64,000 nt of DNA, taken from positions 6,455 through 70,454 of the forward strand of contig QZCP01000075.1 of the NCBI GenBank assembly GCA_003956705.1, written 5' to 3'. The notes below the pieces were generated by a model, which was given only the letters and a program-made list of their open reading frames with translations, was not told the origin of the DNA and made no database searches. This document shows positions 1 to 11,678 of the stretch, piece after piece. Within the stretch, counting starts at the first letter, position 1. Every line of letters begins with the position of its first letter. A program made the position numbers and the translations under genes. The DNA comes from Brevipalpus yothersi. Lineage: Eukaryota > Arthropoda > Arachnida > Trombidiformes > Tenuipalpidae.

Positions 1-62
<62 letters not shown>
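1..62. repeat. (GA)n microsatellite at window edge
   Basis: The window opens inside a perfect GA dinucleotide tract of about 30 units, which presumably continues to the left. Confidence 0.97.
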
Positions 63-66
<4 letters not shown>

Positions 67-1681
67 AAATTTTCAACAGATGCTATAATCATTTATTGGA
101 ATCAAGGAAATGAAAAATTTGCCTCGTGCTAGAAACACTCTACACTTAAACATGTAGCTTGTATTTGTTTCCTCTATTTCAAATCATCACTACATGATGA
201 AGTGTGATCAAAGACATACACACACAGATTGTATGGAAAAATTGAAAACTGATGAGAAGCCAGTGAAGCATTTTCCAATTTTTTCCTTTCTTCATCTTTT
301 CCATCCTCCACTTTATCCAACCTTCATCTTCCTATTGCCCAAATCTATCTTCTCTCGTACTTCTCAACCCCTACTCTTGACCCCAACAAGCGGATCGAAG
401 ACATAGTCCCAGCGATTTTTCGCTTTGCATCGATTCATTTGATGATGATGGTAAACTCAGGAACACAAAATTGGCCAAATTGGAATCACGAGGCACGATA
501 AATGGTGGAAAGAAAGAGAGGAGAAAAGATGAGTTTGAAATAATACAGATAGTGATCATGAAGAAGAGAGAGGAAAAGAATCAGAGAGAGATGATATTCT
601 CTCTTCAATTTTGGTGAAATGCATTTTATTACCCATGTTTTTGGCCACGATTCAGGATTTTTCTAATCAATTGGATCAAATTATTGGGCAAAAAAAAGTC
701 GATGATGGTCATTGATCTGGTGAAATAGTGGAATATGATATACACATGATAAGACGGTAAAAGATCCAACATGTACCATCAAGATGACCACTACTATTGA
801 ATCGTGCCTACACCAGCCACCATTCTTGCCATGAAGGTGGATACGGAAGTTGTGAAAGTTGAGAAATGTTATATGGCCAAAAAGTTTCATCTCACATCAA
901 GAAGCGATTTATTCACTCTCTAAAGAGCCAGTGAGATATCCAGAAACATGTATCATGACTGGCCTCCGTAATGAAACACTGTGGAGGAGAGAAAGAGAGA
1001 GACAGATAGATGTAGAAAAAGATGTGGAAAAGAAAAATTTTGTTTGACAAACTGGATATTTGACAAGATTCTGAGTAACGGGAATCCTGTTTTCCTGGTG
1101 ATCATAGATCAGATAGGCATCATCTGAGGAGAAAAAATACGGAAGATACAAACCGGGCTTCAATCTTAACGAACGGGATGTCCTCAGGTGATCCAGCTGT
1201 TAACACAATATTGTGTGTGAGTAAATGTGAAAGAATTTTCATCATGATTTTCGTAGGAATTTTTTGGAAAAAATTCAATCAATTGGAACTAACTGCTATC
1301 GAATAAAATAAATAGTAATGCTAAGAGAAAGAAAGTTATGCAAACGCTTATGTATGTACATGTATGAGTATACTTTCTGAAATATTAATTCATGTTCATT
1401 TTTAAACTTTCTGTTTCTAGATAGTTCATCAGATGATTTCATAACTATACAATATAACTATATATGTAATTGACAGCATGCTGATCGAGCTTCTTCTGGA
1501 GAACCGTTTTTTATTCTTTGTATTGAACATTTGCCATGCAGTAGATTTGATATTAACATGAACAAACCGTTCGAGAATGTTTCACAATCCACCGGAAGAA
1601 ATGTCGATACTGGGTTCAATAAGTGTAACATTAATCATCTTAATCATTTGTGTTCATACCAATTTTGAAACTCATCTTTGC

Positions 1682-1682
1682 G

Positions 1683-1718
<36 letters not shown>
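1682..1718. repeat. (GA)n microsatellite
   Basis: GA dinucleotide run with one A insertion near the middle. Confidence 0.95.
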
Positions 1719-4165
1719 ACAATCGGAAGTACATTTTGGATAGATTTTTATCTCTTCATTCCAGCAGCATGATGGAAAAATTGGTTCAGAAAAGAATTTC
1801 CAAGTGAATAATCTGGTTCAAGTTCAATGAGAAAAATGGTCACACAACAGTCTTATGGTTGAAAGTTCATCTATTCATGACGGCTTCAAGGAAGAGAAGG
1901 AAAATAAATTCCTAAGACAGAAAAGTGAGACATTCTTTTCCCTATTACCATGAAATGCTTGAAATTCCAATAGCTATAAAAATTTTTTGCCCAAAAAACT
2001 GCTCTTCTTTGAAGTTCCCATATTTTAGTGGTCACAAAAGCCGATCAATAAGATGAACTTGATTCGTATTTGGTTGCTCTTGAATTCTTCATACAATTTC
2101 AACATGCTCATCGGAACAGTAACAGTAACAGTAACAATTGATAGTAATCATTCAAAGCCTCTATCATCATCTTATTCTGCATGTCAAATGAGCTCTCTAT
2201 TGTGAAATCAAGAGAAAAAAAAGTTCTACTCATCTGTTCATGTTAACTTTTTACCTTCTCAATTTGAATCAAGTCCAATACAAGTATACATATATAAATA
2301 TATTCATTCGAGAATAACACACATTTTCATGGACGATTTACTGTGAAGTCACAATCAAACATCTTCCAATCTTCCAGCATCCATCTCTCTCTCTCTCCAC
2401 AATTGGTCCTCCTACTTATTTTGGCATTAACTTTAGTGTGCACAGAATATTTAGGATCATCATCATCATTTTCAAGTGACCTGAAATAAAATGAAGGCCA
2501 CCAATATAAATATATATACACATACACACACACATCTCTGAGTGTGTAAAAATTTGGACTAAATTCGGTAGTAGCATAGTAATCGAAAATCGAGCCAATC
2601 ATGTTTGGGAAAAAGGATAGTCTATCGTGTGTTTTTTTCCCTAAGCTGTTTGGATATTAGGTGATGGTGATTCGATTGAACTGGTTGGCACATCAGCCAT
2701 GTTTACTGGACCCATAAGAGGTGAGAAAAATTTTGGCAATTTCAAGTTCACAAGCATTTAATTTGAGGAGGAAGAGAGAGAAAGAGAAAGAGATCAAAAG
2801 AGTATGAGATGAGAGACCATATATTACACACATTCGGATTGTTATTATTGTGAATGGTTAATGAATGTTGGGCACAATTTGAATGTATATTGTAGGGAAT
2901 CTTATTGTGATAGTAGGAAAAATTCGAGGTGTATGCTTATATGTGTTTGTGTGTTTCCAAATAATGTAGAGTACTTTTTACCATGACAATCAGAATATCG
3001 AGCATCATTTTCGTTTGTGGGCCTCGAAAATTCATTCTGATATTACTACTACTACTATCACTAATTTGATGATACTGCTATGTGTGTAGTCATCGAATGA
3101 TAATATAAGATGTAAGATGTAAGCAAGATTGGAGAGAAGAAGGTTCAAGATGAGAATGGAATGTGAAAAAGAGTTATAAAAAGGATGACAATGAAGAGGA
3201 TAATTAATATATACTGATTGAGAGTATAATAGAATCTTGACGAGAGGGAAAAAAGTTAATATTCACTTATTCAAATGTACATACATACACACACATACTT
3301 ATGCACAACATTCCTAAAATTCTTGAAATATTCTTGATGATGAATTCACTTTTTCCATCGTTTCTTTTTTTTCGCCTGCCTCTTCCTCCATCACATCGAT
3401 AATACATTGATAATCAAAAGGTAAATGAATAAGAATAGAGGGACATATTCAAGAGGAATCCAGGTAGAGAGAGAGAAAGAAAAAGAAACGTATAGTGGGT
3501 GGATGGCAAGGGTGGAATCATGATATGATGACGAAAATAATGTTATCACTGAGGTCTTCATGTGTGGCAGTGTTATTGTTAGTGTATTTGTGTGTTCACT
3601 AAAAAAGATACAAAAATTCGAGGTCTTCATTGAAAGTGAGAAGATGAAGTAAAGAATTTGTGTCTACCCAAATTGAATGCATGTTCAACAGTGTGGTATG
3701 TGTGAATCAAAAATTGAAGGAATAATAGAGAGGGACAAAATATTTTAATCGAAAAAAAGTGTATAAGTGAAAAGTTATCAGCGTACATTAGCACGCACGA
3801 GTATTAAAATTATCTGAAGAACACTTTTTCCCTCTTCTTTTTGGCCAAAATTTTCTTTCTTTCGATAGATCAAAAATTTGTGCTTCATGCTTAGATTTAG
3901 TTGATACACCAAAATAAAAACAATCACGATCAAGGCTCAAATAATATGCATTGTTATCATATCTTGATTCGGTTATTTTTTTCTCTCTTCTTCTTCTTCT
4001 TCTTCTTCTTCATTTGCTGAGATTCATGCATAATGATTAGCCAATAGGTACTCACTCAGGTATACTTAATGTTTACTCGATTACTCAATATTGTTGGTGA
4101 AAATTTTCAAATTGAAAGACAAGTCAATCTAAAATTTTTCGCTCACCATATTCGATGGATTCTGA

Positions 4166-4170
<5 letters not shown>

Positions 4171-4206
<36 letters not shown>
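4171..4206. repeat. (GA)n microsatellite
   Basis: Uninterrupted GA run of about 18 units. Confidence 0.95.
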
Positions 4207-4209
<3 letters not shown>

Positions 4210-5126
4210 TTATGTTCATCAAACTTAGTGGAAAGAATCTTCAGTAACGTTGTTGTCATCATCACCAGTGTACACTATCTTGAGAGACCTATTCCTTGAC
4301 CCTAATCTTGGCATTCAGGAGAGGAAAAGATGGAATGCTCATTTGTTCTCGAAAAATTTGAATTGTAAGAAAGAGATGTGAGAGAGAAAGAGAATGCTCT
4401 CTTCAGTGATGATTGAATCATTGATGATTTAATTGTGATTATTTGAGTTCTTGAATGCTAACTAACTAACCGGTTGTGTGTGTGTGTGTCAGGATGGATT
4501 AAGAAAAGTAGAAAAAGAAAGAGAGAGTAGATAGATGTATTCAAAACAACAGATAATACATCTAATTCCAAGACGACAAGGTGATTCCGTTATTTGATGG
4601 CCTCCATGAGGCTTTGATTCAAAAGATTCGTTGGGCACGATATGGCCTAAGTGATTCTTAGTTCTTCCAATTGTGACGAATTGCCGAAAATACGATGAGA
4701 GATTCACTTTCACATGACCTACTATTCATGTCATCTTTTTAGGACCAAGGTTTTTGGTGTAGAAAAAAGAGAAGAAGCAAAAATCTTCTCTCACCTTTTT
4801 TCAGGGATCTTTCGTTTTCGCTTTTTTTCTCGCTCTCTCTTTCCCGCGTTTTTTTTGTTCATTTGTCCAAATTTTGGGTATACATTGAAATTTTAACATC
4901 AATTCTATCTGTGTCTACAAGGAGAAGAAGACGAAGAGACAGTGTTTGATGAGAAGTAAGAAGAGAACAAAGTGAAATTCAATGTTTACCAACTATCATA
5001 GTATCAAGTCAATGTAAATCTTTTCCATTCAAAATATTGTATTTTATCGCAAATGAGGTGAGAAAAGTAAGAAGAAAAAAATGCATTCTTTGAATGGTGA
5101 AAAATGATGATGACTGTCAACTTTTT

Positions 5127-5146
5127 TCTTCTTCTTCTTCTTCTTC

Positions 5147-5180
<34 letters not shown>
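5127..5180. repeat. Compound (TTC)n(CT)n microsatellite
   Basis: TTC repeats pass directly into CT repeats with one T interruption, giving a pure pyrimidine tract on the + strand. Confidence 0.92.
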
Positions 5181-5893
5181 ACTGACTGGCCTTTATGGTC
5201 ATCAGTTGGCCATTATATTTGTCAATGTATTGATAGATAAAGTGAAATATGAGGAAAGAAGGAAATGCGAGAAAAGAGAGAGACACAGCTCAGCATGATG
5301 CGTTTACTTGGAATCCACATGATAAAATACATGTATATGTATAAGAAATTCCGAAATTTTTTTTCGCTCTCATGGTCTGAAAGAAGAAAAGGTGAATATT
5401 TTCTCTCTGTTGGCGTTTTTTTTCTCTTGCATCACACACCATTTGAACAATATTTTTCTTCTTTCCGAATGTATTAGTTGAATAAGCATTTCAGTAGACA
5501 TACTCATATCATGTGTACACACAAGCATACATATACTCTCTCAGTTAACGGTACATATTGAAGGGGACAAAATTTTGGGTAGCATATCGGCCTGGCCTGA
5601 TGATAGAGAGGAGGAAAAGAGGGAGAATAAGAAGAAGAAGAAGAAGAAAAGAAAAAGAGCCGGATCTTGTTGTTAGTGTGATGGTAGATACGGGCCGATG
5701 AAGTCAATGGGGCTGGCTAGCCCTTGGGATCACCATGAACCGGAATTGCCGCTTGGTTGGTGATTATCGGAAAGAGAGAGAAAAACAGTTGGCCATATCA
5801 TGCTCTGGTGCCGTTATTCAACTCACCTGTATATACGATAGAACTCAATTCCATGAAGAATCTCGAAAATTGATGCAACACATACGCACACTT

Positions 5894-5896
<3 letters not shown>

Positions 5897-5935
<39 letters not shown>
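5897..5935. repeat. (CT)n microsatellite
   Basis: Perfect CT run, followed within 20 bp by a short CA run. Confidence 0.95.
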
Positions 5936-5936
<1 letters not shown>

Positions 5937-6208
5937 ATCCTCTCTCTCACACACACACTGAACACTTTGGTACAGATAATCGAGCCTCAAACGAATATCA
6001 ATCCCCAAGCCACAGCCTACAGATCTAAGGTGGACTTGACAAATTTTCTGTCCACCCGTTCACCTGTCAAGTTAATACACATATCTGCCTACCTGTTTTT
6101 TGGCCTCTCTCTCTCTTCCTCTTTCTTTTCTCGCTCGAATTGAAAATCATTTAGCCACTTGCTTTTGAGCCATCATGATCAGAGTGTGGATGTGTGTCCA
6201 GAATGAAA

Positions 6209-6233
6209 TGTGTGTGTGTGTGTGTGTGTGTGT
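6209..6233. repeat. (TG)n microsatellite
   Basis: Perfect TG run of about 12 units. Confidence 0.93.
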
Positions 6234-8681
6234 ACATTTTGTACAAGATTATCTCAAGCCTAACAGGTGACACTCTTTTTTTTCGATAGAAAGGTTATGG
6301 GTATGTCGCGTGGGCTCAATCACAAATTGATTGGTTGATAAAGCTTGATTTTATTTGCACTGTATTCCATTTTGTTTGATATGATCCAATCAATGTGTGA
6401 CCATGGGAAATCAATCAGCAAGTTGATCTGATACTACTACACTGCTTTGCAATGTACAGGTGAATGAAACAATAATAAGGGAGAGTATCTGTAGGAGCTG
6501 GGAAGCGAAAATAGAAATTGATTAATTTTTATCAAAATCTAATTGAGTGAACTTGAATTGTAATAAGATTGTGATTAATTTTTGTGTGCCCATGCTTTTT
6601 CGGCATTTTTTGTAGAGCTTTTTTTCGCAAAACTTATACTACCGATACTCAAAAAATTGATATCTATTATTTTCAATCAGAACAAGGATAAATATATCGA
6701 ATAGAGAATCGAAATTCTGAGAAGCAAGAAAAAAAAATTATCAATCAAGAAACAATTCCCAAATCGGCTTGAATCAATTAAGTAGTAGAAGGAAGATGGA
6801 ACAAAAATTTACTCCAAATTGATCATCTTCGCGTAGAGAGAAGACTGTATAAAGAATGATGATGATATTCCATATAATATGACGAATCATGAGAAACTGA
6901 AAAATCAGGCTAACTCGGTAAGCTATTGATTGGAAATTAAAGGGAAGAGAGAGAGATAGAAAGGAGTAAGAAATTATGGTGTGATTGATTATTTCAAAAA
7001 ATTGATCCAATAAAACAATGCTTTTCATAATGCTACTACTTGTGAGAAGTCAGTGAACACGAACATTATATAATGCTTCGTGAAACTATCCTCAAGACAG
7101 CATTGAGGTTTAATCATGATGATAACGGTTAATTGAATCTGTGAACGAAGAGGAAAGAATTTTCCATCAAATCACTCTGATCCTCAACTCAACTCAATAC
7201 CATCAGGCTCTTCATTCATTGTTCACCCATTTGGTCACTGATACATATACTTTTGGGAACGATTTTCGAAGGAACAATTTGAGTAAGATTTTGGATAATG
7301 ATCTAACTAACGGAGTAGATTGTTATTAGAGAGGACTTCTTTCTCTCTCTCTTTCTCAACACTGTGTCACCACTATTTTGCCATACTTTTATCATCATAA
7401 GATGATGATATTTTTTTTCAACTTTTTCCTTAGGGTCAAACTAAAACAACAAGCGAAAAATGGCCTAAATACACGGTTTGCGTGAATAATTACGATGAAT
7501 CATCCACTAACTTTCTTGTTCATTCTCTTTTTGCTTCCTTCCATCTCCTCCCTCACAATTTGGCCAGTTTCTTCTGAGGTCATCCTCAATGAATATATGT
7601 AAGATTAGGAAGAGTGCACGTACATGTCAAGCAAAATGCATAAGATCTACTCAGAAACTCATTTCTTTTTGATAAGCTTGCCACTAAAATTTTCACTCTG
7701 ATGAGCTCTGATAAAGTCATATGGCCCAATGACCAGGCATCACTTAGGGTGCTTTTTCAAGTGCACCTAACTGGGCATTTTCTGTTGAACATGCAATACA
7801 CTGCTGATACCTTAATGGTGAGCCCCTTTAATGAGGCTATCTAATCGTGTTAATGGATGGTTGAAAGTGCTTCCTTCCTGTGACTCATCAAACTTTATAA
7901 GATATCCTTTCATGATGGTCGCATATTGGCCACAGATACCTCACATAGCCAATGGTTATTATGTTAACACATGTATTATATGAAACTACAGATTTTTGTT
8001 CCCTGGAATTCGCCAGTTTGTCCACAATGAATGGTGAAATGATCATAAAATTCTAATCAATGACCAAATAGCAAGGAGAATAATGAGGATGGCAAACCCT
8101 CGTCTGCTGGATGAAAAGAAAGAATTCACATTAGCAGAGCATTTTCATTCTATCTATCTTATATCAGAGATCTCCATACACGCACTTGAGCGGAAGTCAT
8201 CGAAATTCTTCTCATTGTATAATAATAAAGTATGATCTAATAGTTTCTAGAAGCAAAAAATTAATATCATACTGAAAGTCAAAGAACCTTTCTGTTTTTA
8301 ACTTTCAACGGCTAAATTTGAATGCAGTATCTCAAACATGGAATATTGGAAAATTTCTAAGCACACATCGAATCCCCTTGGTTAGAAGTTAGCACATTAG
8401 AACAGTTCTCGAACATTTTCGACAAGTTCGATAAGATCCAAATTCATCCCCACCAGGGGTCACTAGCTTACACGCACATGTCGAAAAGTAGATATTCAAG
8501 TCCTGATATCGAGTCTTGAAGGACTCGATCTTGATAGGAAAATATTTTCGCAATTTAATATTGTTTTTGAAGAGAGTTTAATTGTAACAATTTTTTAGTT
8601 AACCATCATTTTGTCAAATATAATTCATTTTAAATTTGATAAAATATACATACAGTTGACTGAATTAATGTGTCCATCCGA

Positions 8682-9934
8682 ATGGCTCCCAAGTAAGTAT
8701 GAATAAGAAATGTTTACACCTAACATGGATGTTTTTTTTGTTTCCTTTTCGCTCCTCTTACTACTCCGTTCCTTTTGGTGTGCGTTCAATTGTCCATAGG
8801 CGATACTTTACCGATGATGAAAAAGGCGGAAAACCGGGTCAGATTAGTGAAGAATTACGAGAAGCACTCAATTTACATCCCAATAAATTGCCCTTCTGGA
8901 TATATAAAATGAGAGTTTTAGGCTATCCACCGGGATGGCTGAAGAGAGCTAATATTACCAACACTTCACTTGAACTTTTCAATGATGATCATCAACCGGA
9001 TCCATCTAGATTTCCAGGTGTGTAGCGCTTGGTTTTGTAATTATAATTTTTACTATGAAATGTGCTTTAATTTCCCGTATTATAACCTCCACAGGTGGAG
9101 AAGTAGCCTACAATCCCGATTGTTTTATTGAGTTTCCTGGTTTTAACGCGCCAGTACCAAAAGGAGTTCACGAGGTAATAATACTTGGCGCCATGTCATC
9201 CTTGATTGAATTTTGATTGGTTTGCTTCTTAACTGTTTTTTTTTTCGCTCTAGGATTCATATTATCTTGGAATGCCTCCACTACAAGAGTTTCAACAATT
9301 GAAAGTAGCTAGAAGAATCTTTAAACCACCGAGACCTACTCCGTACAGAAGGCTTAAAATATCAGAATCGCCAAGCTCTAGCGGCTCTCCTGATAATGGT
9401 AGACCTAAGAAAAAATCTAGTCCCACCAATTGTGAGCCAGGAGAGATAGTAGATGATGATGAGGACGATGATGTGCAAGTGATTCAGGTTAAAGAGGGCG
9501 ATAATGAAATCATAACTTTGGATACAAGTGATACAATGGATGAAGACCGAATTTCTGCAAATACTGATAACCCTGAACAAATTGAGACTGTTAATGAGGG
9601 TGAAAATAAGGAAGATAATCAAAATGAAACTAAGAAAGATAATGAAAACGAAGCTAAGGAAGATGAAAACAAAACTAAGGATAAGGAAGAAACGATAGAT
9701 AAGGATGAAACATTAAAAACGCCTAAGAAAGTCTCCAAGCCTGTTGGAGAGCTCAAATTGATAGCACACGGTAGCCCTGTACCTAATACATTAGGCAGCA
9801 AAAAGCCGCCATTAGAAAATTTTGCTGTAGGAATGGGAGAACTCATTTATTTTGAAAATCTTCCATCTTCGACAGGAGCATTCCAAAAAATGTGCTCAGT
9901 TCTTCGAGATGTCAGAAAGAAAATGTCACAATGA
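8682..9934 (+). CDS. ZCCHC8: ZCCHC8-like protein (NEXT complex subunit), PSP domain
   Basis: Proposed exons are 8682-8692, 8800-9017, 9095-9174 and 9254-9934, all GT-AG and in phase, giving 329 residues. Residues about 15-70 form the PSP domain, with the diagnostic core LGYPPGWLK. After it come a YNPDCFIEFPGFNAPVPKGV block typical of ZCCHC8, an acidic stretch (about 166-260) with a VQVIQV core that looks SUMO-binding-like, and a C-terminal block around residues 299-325 (IYFENLPSSTGAF) placed like the MTR4-binding end of the family. ZCCHC8 scaffolds MTR4 and RBM7 in the nuclear exosome targeting complex. The usual N-terminal CCHC zinc knuckle is not seen. The start is the only ATG that gives a phased junction to exon 2, but an unrecognised upstream exon is possible. 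The 3' end faces TIM17. Confidence 0.82.
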
Positions 9935-10079
9935 AATGTTTTACGTCCCAATCATTCATAATCATCGAGACCATTATCATTGAATAACAATATTTTTTTG
10001 ACTCCATTTTGACTCTTGAATTCAAAAAAAAGGAAGAAGAAAATAATCTAAGTATGAATGAACTACTGATGTGTGCTAA

Positions 10080-10792
10080 TCATGCATTGTTGCCAAGACC
10101 GGCGTTCGGATGTTGAACGTTGTAAGCTGAATCGAGGAAGAGAGAAAAAGAAAATTAATCATTTTTTGCCAAATTAAAACAATCTTTCCATACAAACCTT
10201 GTTGAGTTATCTGACTGCTAAGCTGTCGATTAATTATTAATCCTACACCTTCAATCAAACCGAGCAAAACACCTCCTATGACTGCTGAAGCGGCCATCAT
10301 TTTGACGCCACCTTGAAAAGAAGAGAACCGTAAAAGATTAACATGTATGAAATTTATGAGATGCATTCTACTTACTTCTTACACTAAGAACAGCTCCTGT
10401 CGCTGCACCACTGATAATTGAATTCCATGGATCTTCCTTCTTTCTTACATTAATCAGGCAGCAATCGATTAAAGAGAAAGTTCCACCCCAAACAGCAAAA
10501 TTGCCTCCTATCGTAGGTGCTCTCTGTCTGATGGCAGACCAGCTACCAGTAAAACGTCTATTGATACCCTGTAAACAACGACCACAACAAATAAACACAA
10601 TTAGCAATCATTTTCTTCATTCAACATCTGATCAATAACCGAATATAACGACGCAAAACTTACGGCAGGAGCATTCCAAAAACCTTTAATTCCAGTGAAA
10701 ACTGAGCCACCGACGACTCCCATCGCATATGCACCACCACAATCGTCCACAATACGCCATGGACATGGCTCACGCTGATAATCTGTGGTCAT
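10080..10792 (-). CDS. Timm17: Mitochondrial inner membrane translocase subunit TIM17
   Basis: Four exons read on the minus strand: 10792-10664, 10568-10376, 10311-10198 and 10126-10080. Every junction is GT-AG and in phase, for 160 residues. The N-terminus has REPCPWRIVDDCGGAYAMG and the middle has GGNFAVWGGTFS and KEDPWNSIISGAATGAVL, which are strongly conserved in TIM17 and separate it from TIM22 and TIM23. Four hydrophobic, glycine-rich membrane segments are visible. TIM17 is a core part of the TIM23 presequence translocase in the mitochondrial inner membrane. The C-terminal tail after the fourth segment is short (about 25 residues) compared with vertebrate TIM17. It lies tail to tail with the ZCCHC8-like gene, with 145 bp between the stop codons. 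Confidence 0.93.
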
Positions 10793-11678
10793 TTAAACAC
10801 AATTAAGGTTGATTTCGCTTCTCTAGGTGAATATGTCAACTCGATTAACCTGATGAACTTCACAGTGTGAAGTTCACACATTTTCCATGTGCAAAACATT
10901 CCATGCATTCAGTATCTGATACTTTAATGTGTAAGACTCGATACTTTTTGGGTGCAAACTAACTGAGAGTGACATCTTGTGACTAACGTGTGACTGAGAG
11001 AAATTTTGGTTGAAAATTTTCGTTCGAACGATTGACTTTACCTTGAATTTGTGTGTAATAATAATAATAATTATGGAATGATTGAAATAAGAGAAAAAAA
11101 ATTTCAACGAGAATAATAACCCGTTATATTTATTTCAAGCTAATAGAAGACAACTTTTGAGTGGATGAATTTTTTGCTAAGATTTTTTCCTGCTAAAATT
11201 TTTGGATAATTTTGTTCATCTTGGTGATTTCTGTTCTGATGAACAGTATTGCACCAGAGAGTTGATCATCACCATCGATTTCCCAATTTTTCATGGTCTT
11301 TTGGTGATCATCTGATGATTCTTCCTTGTTCTACCTTATCAAGAATGAAATTTAAGAAGCTTGAATGATTTTCATCATAAAATTGAGAGCTTATAAAATT
11401 TTGAGGTCTAACAATTTCTTTTCACTAGAGAAAACTGCCGATGTAGAGTATATAGTTTTGGCCTACAGTTGAAAATGAAGCGAGAAAGAGAAATTTCTCT
11501 CATGAATACTGATGGGACTGAGGTTTGATTCAAGCTGATTGAAACAAATATTACAGCCATCGAATGGCCATCACGAATATATCATTATGAGAGAGCACTA
11601 GTGACATTGGACACGTTTGGAGAGATGGAATAGTAAAGAAAAACGAGAAACGTTCATCGAATCAGAATAATCATGGAA
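10793..11678. other. Intergenic, TIM17 5' side to serpin 3' end
   Basis: AT-rich DNA without a credible ORF. It should hold the TIM17 promoter and 5' UTR at the left and the serpin 3' UTR at the right. An AATAAA hexamer on the minus strand (plus 11685-11690) falls in the last serpin codons. I cannot tell whether it serves as a poly(A) signal. Confidence 0.5.

Larger units (their letters stand above)
63..8681. other. Gene-free 8.6 kb with microsatellites
   Basis: I find no credible coding exon here. The open frames are short, rich in Ser/Leu/Phe or Arg/Glu read from CT/GA tracts, and match no family I know. The stretch holds GA runs (1682-1718, 4171-4206), a TTC run (about 3984-4010), a TTC/CT compound run (5127-5180), a CT run (5897-5935) and a TG run (6209-6233). 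It could be intergenic DNA or an intron of a gene outside the window. Confidence 0.6.

Noticed and set aside
4714..5477. Several Phe/Ser-rich short frames
   Set aside because: Repeat and T-rich translation; no splice partners or family match.
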